The notes under the pieces: generated by a model | The model's input: only the letters and a program-made list of their open reading frames with translations | Database searches by the model: none | What the model was told of the DNA's origin: nothing | In this document: in pieces, positions 61,755-64,000 of the stretch | Numbering within the stretch: the stretch's first letter is position 1 | How the letters are laid out: every line of letters starts with the position of its first letter | Source of the DNA: Bradyrhizobium sp. AS23.2 | GTDB taxonomy: Bacteria; Pseudomonadota; Alphaproteobacteria; Rhizobiales; Xanthobacteraceae | DNA: 64,000 nucleotides | Reading direction: 5' to 3' | NCBI RefSeq assembly: GCF_001908185.1 | Contig: NZ_LGHM01000028.1 | Location: forward strand, 1-64,000 | Translations under genes and position numbers: made by a program

Positions 61755-61815
61755 ACGGGCGGCTTAACCGCGCGTTAGGCAAACGTGCAGCGCACAGGCA
61801 CGCGCATCCCAATCA

Positions 61816-63864
61816 CTAGTGCATCCCCAGCACCCTTGGCAGCCACAGCGTCAGGTCGGGCCAGTAGGTCACGATGACGAGGAAGCCGAGCATGGTGAGC
61901 AGCCATGGCATCACGGCTCCCGCCAGATCGGTGATGCGCATTCGCGCTATCATGGACGCGACATAGAGGTTCAAGCCGACAGGCGGATGGCAGAGGCCGA
62001 CCTCCATGTTGACGTCCATCACGATGCCGAAATGCACGAGGTCGATGCCGAGCTTCTTGGCCGCGGGCGCCAGGATCGGCGCCATGATCAGGATGATCGA
62101 GTTCGGCTCCATGAAGTTGCCGGCGAGCAGCAGCAGCACGTTCACGACCAGCAGGAAGCCGACCCAGCCGAGGTTCTGCGCCGCGATCCAGTCGGCGAGC
62201 GTCGCCGGCAGGTTCTCGTTGGAGAGCACGAAGGAGAACAGCACCGCGTTGGTGACGATGTAGAGCAGCATCGCGCTGGTGTTTGCGGCGCGGAGCAGCA
62301 CCCGCGGCACGTCCGCGAACTTGATCGCCTTGTAGACGAACACCGCGATGATGAAGGAGTAGACCGCTGCCATCGCCGCCGCCTCGGTGGCGGTGAACAG
62401 GCCGCTGTAGATGCCGCCGATGATGATGACGACCAGCATCAATCCCCAGATGCTCTCGCGGAAGGTCCGGACGGTCTCGCCCCAGCTCGCTTTCGGCAGC
62501 CGCGGATAGTCGCGTTTGCGTGCGAGCCACCAGGTGACGATGCAGAGCATCGTCGTCAGCAGGATGCCGGGCAAGAGGCCCGCGACGAACAGCGCCCCGA
62601 TCGAGGTGTTGGTGGAGACCGCGTAGACGATCTTCGGAATCGAGGGCAGCATCAGGATGCCGAGCGAGCCCGCAACGGTGATGATGCCGGCGCCGAAGCG
62701 CATCGGATAGCCGTGGCGGACCATCTCGGGCAGCACGATGGCGCCGATCGCGGCGACGGTCGCAACGCTCGAGCCGCAGACCAGCGCGAACATCGCGCAG
62801 GCGACGATGCCGGCAAGGCCGAGGCCGCCATGCCAGTGGCCGATCAGCGACGTCGCGAAATTGATCATGCGGCGCGCGACGCCGCCATGGGTGAGGAAAT
62901 TGCCGGCGAGGATAAAGAACGGGATCGCCATGATCTCGAAGCCCTCGATGCCCGTGAAGAGCTTCATCGAGACCGCTTCGATCGGCACCGTGGTCAGCGT
63001 GAACAGGAACGTCATCACGGTGAGGCCGAGCGCGATCGAGACCGGGATGCCGGTCAGCATCAGCGCGATCAGCAGCGCGAACACCGTCGCCGCGCGCATC
63101 CAGTGCGGCAGCAGGATGAAGCCGGTCTTCTCGGCAAGGCAGAGCGCGAAGATCAGGATCGGAGCCATGATCAGGATCACGCCGAGCGGCGAGACCTTGC
63201 GCGCGGCGGCCTTGGTTGCGGCGCCGGCGGGCTGCGGATGCAGCGCGGGCGCGACGTCGGCCTGCACACCCTCGACGTGGGCCTCGTCGTGATGCGGCAG
63301 CTCGCCGGTCCAGTAGTAGGACCACGAGACCTGGAGGAAGCGGAAGCACATCAGGCCGGAGCCGAGCGGGATCGCCAGATAGACGAACCACATCGGCGCT
63401 TCCAGGTCGTTGGACTGCTGCCCCGTGCTGAACATCTCGCGCACGAAGGACGCGCCGAAGGCGGCGATCATGCCGGTGAAGAGCGCGCCGCACAGCAGCG
63501 AGAACAGGATCACGTGCTTGCGCGAATGTTCAGGCAGGCGGTTGACGAGCAGGTCGACACCGACATGGATGCCGGTGCGCACGCCATAGGCCGCGCCGAA
63601 CTTCGCCATCCAGATGAACATGTAGATGCAGAGTTCCTGCGCCCATGACAGGTCGAGCTCGGACAGGAAGGTGAACACCGCCATCGACAGCGTCGCGAGC
63701 CAGGTCATCCCGTGCGCGGCCGCCCATCTCGAGAGGGCGATCGACTCTCCCGCGCCATAGCGGTGCACCACGGCGATGAAGATCAGGCCGGTTGCAGCCG
63801 CAATGAGCGTTGCGATCAACCACTCTTCGAGATGATTGAGCGCCTGATTGAGCACGCGAAGCAA
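61816..63864 (-). CDS. dctQM: TRAP transporter fused small and large permease (DctQM)
   Basis: A 682-residue membrane protein. Residues ~1-190 form the four-helix DctQ small subunit (FLSELDLSWAQELCIYMFIWMAKFGAAYGVRTG). A charged His/Ala-rich linker (HHDEAHVEGVQADVAPALHPQ) follows, then the ~12-helix DctM large subunit (PFFILAGNFLTHGGVARRMINF, GSSVATVAAIGAIVLPEM, NLYVASMIARMRI). It imports a carboxylate or other anion with the DctP-type binding protein encoded just upstream. The start is TTG 63864 after GGGGGA; GTG 63855 is an alternative. Confidence 0.92.
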   Translation of the reverse strand: MLRVLNQALNHLEEWLIATLIAAATGLIFIAVVHRYGAGESIALSRWAAAHGMTWLATLSMAVFTFLSELDLSWAQELCIYMFIWMAKFGAAYGVRTGIHVGVDLLVNRLPEHSRKHVILFSLLCGALFTGMIAAFGASFVREMFSTGQQSNDLEAPMWFVYLAIPLGSGLMCFRFLQVSWSYYWTGELPHHDEAHVEGVQADVAPALHPQPAGAATKAAARKVSPLGVILIMAPILIFALCLAEKTGFILLPHWMRAATVFALLIALMLTGIPVSIALGLTVMTFLFTLTTVPIEAVSMKLFTGIEGFEIMAIPFFILAGNFLTHGGVARRMINFATSLIGHWHGGLGLAGIVACAMFALVCGSSVATVAAIGAIVLPEMVRHGYPMRFGAGIITVAGSLGILMLPSIPKIVYAVSTNTSIGALFVAGLLPGILLTTMLCIVTWWLARKRDYPRLPKASWGETVRTFRESIWGLMLVVIIIGGIYSGLFTATEAAAMAAVYSFIIAVFVYKAIKFADVPRVLLRAANTSAMLLYIVTNAVLFSFVLSNENLPATLADWIAAQNLGWVGFLLVVNVLLLLAGNFMEPNSIILIMAPILAPAAKKLGIDLVHFGIVMDVNMEVGLCHPPVGLNLYVASMIARMRITDLAGAVMPWLLTMLGFLVIVTYWPDLTLWLPRVLGMH

Positions 63865-63888
63865 ATCAAAGTCCCCCTATCGATGCGA

Positions 63889-63920
63889 AACGGCCGGGAG
63901 TGCGCACACTCCCGACCGTT
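63889..63920 (-). repeat. Hairpin between dctP and dctQM
   Basis: AACGGCCGGGAGTG and CACTCCCGACCGTT form a 14-bp stem with one mismatch. It sits in the 81-base gap between the TRAP binding-protein gene and the fused permease gene. Such a hairpin would let the binding protein be made in excess over the permease, either by partial termination or by protecting the upstream mRNA. Confidence 0.6.
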
Positions 63921-63945
63921 CGTATTTGTTCTCCCGGAAAACGCG

Positions 63946-64000
63946 TCAGTTCATCTTGACGTCGAGTTCCTTGGCAACGAGATCGAGCACCTCCTGCCCG
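63946..64000 (-). CDS. Partial gene, probable TRAP transporter substrate-binding protein (C-terminus)
   Basis: The last 17 codons (GQEVLDLVAKELDVKMN) precede the fused dctQM gene on the same strand; the rest lies beyond the window. The position directly upstream of the permease is the usual place of dctP. The assignment is from context, because the visible residues are too few to identify the family. Confidence 0.6.
   Translation of the reverse strand, partial: GQEVLDLVAKELDVKMN

Noticed and set aside
61819..63648. A 609-codon plus-strand open frame opposite the TRAP permease
   Set aside because: It is antisense to an unmistakable DctQM gene and its product is a low-complexity His/Arg/Glu/Asp-rich string. 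Such shadows are expected at this GC content.
1..64000. CRISPR arrays, tRNA or rRNA genes, prophage or complete insertion sequences
   Set aside because: No regularly spaced direct repeats, no tRNA-like cloverleaf, no integrase or transposase frame was seen on reading both strands.

Overview
The window is a GC-rich alphaproteobacterial chromosome segment and almost certainly comes from Bradyrhizobium. The strongest evidence is a complete fixNOQP / fixGHIS / fixLJ / receiver / fixK2 block. Here FixL (505 aa, heme His200, Arg220, phospho-His291) and FixK2 (232 aa, redox Cys183) match the Bradyrhizobium japonicum numbering residue for residue once the start codons are placed by their ribosome binding sites. 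The nitrate assimilation order nrtABC / narK-bjgb-flp-nasC is likewise a Bradyrhizobium arrangement. These taxonomic calls rest on family knowledge recalled without a database search.

Layout. 0-4.6 kb: a frameshifted Zn alcohol dehydrogenase, a DMT permease, an aldo/keto reductase and an SMP-30 protein, separated by dispersed palindromes. 4.6-14.2 kb: nitrate assimilation on the minus strand, made of nrtABC (uptake) then narK-bjgb-flp-nasC (NarK transporter, single-domain haemoglobin, NAD(P)H-dependent flavoprotein, molybdenum nitrate reductase with a C-terminal BFD-type domain). 14.2-36.7 kb: mixed metabolism and regulation, including an intradiol dioxygenase, serine hydrolase, SulP transporter, HWE-type kinase, enolase-superfamily enzyme, CcdA, a LysR/XRE pair, L,D-transpeptidase, enoyl-CoA hydratase, an isopropylmalate-dehydrogenase relative, an alcohol dehydrogenase, a CaiB-type CoA transferase, an atypical glycogen synthase, an MpaB-like protein and a patatin. 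36.8-49.8 kb: the microaerobic respiration block, containing the cbb3 oxidase (fixNOQP), its assembly genes (fixGHIS), a Usp/CBS pair and the FixLJ-FixK2 cascade. 49.9-57.1 kb: an MFS permease and a carbohydrate/stress group (PRC-barrel protein, debranching-type glucosidase, ABC exporter, GT4 glycosyltransferase). 57.3-61.1 kb: alkylsulfatase plus Baeyer-Villiger-type monooxygenase. 61.1-61.8 kb: gene relics. 61.8-64 kb: a TRAP transporter (fused DctQM, with the end of DctP at the edge).

How it works together. Low oxygen is sensed by FixL, passed to FixJ, then FixK2. FixK2 should act on the TTGAT-N4-ATCAA boxes found in front of fixN and fixG, and perhaps on a degenerate one in front of the usp-CBS pair, all at the same distance from their start codons. 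Nitrate uptake and reduction appear co-regulated at two levels. The nrtA and narK promoters share an upstream element, a sigma-54-like -24/-12 motif and, starting at the predicted +1, an RNA hairpin with the same stem and a hexaloop having A at position 1 and G at position 4. That is the signature of ANTAR (NasT/NasR type) antiterminator targets. This repeated promoter-leader architecture is the most interesting signal found; nasS, nasT and a nitrite reductase are not in the window.

No rRNA, tRNA, CRISPR array, complete insertion sequence or prophage was seen. The intergenic regions carry several families of dispersed palindromic repeats, including a ~175-bp element present twice in inverted orientation 30 kb apart.
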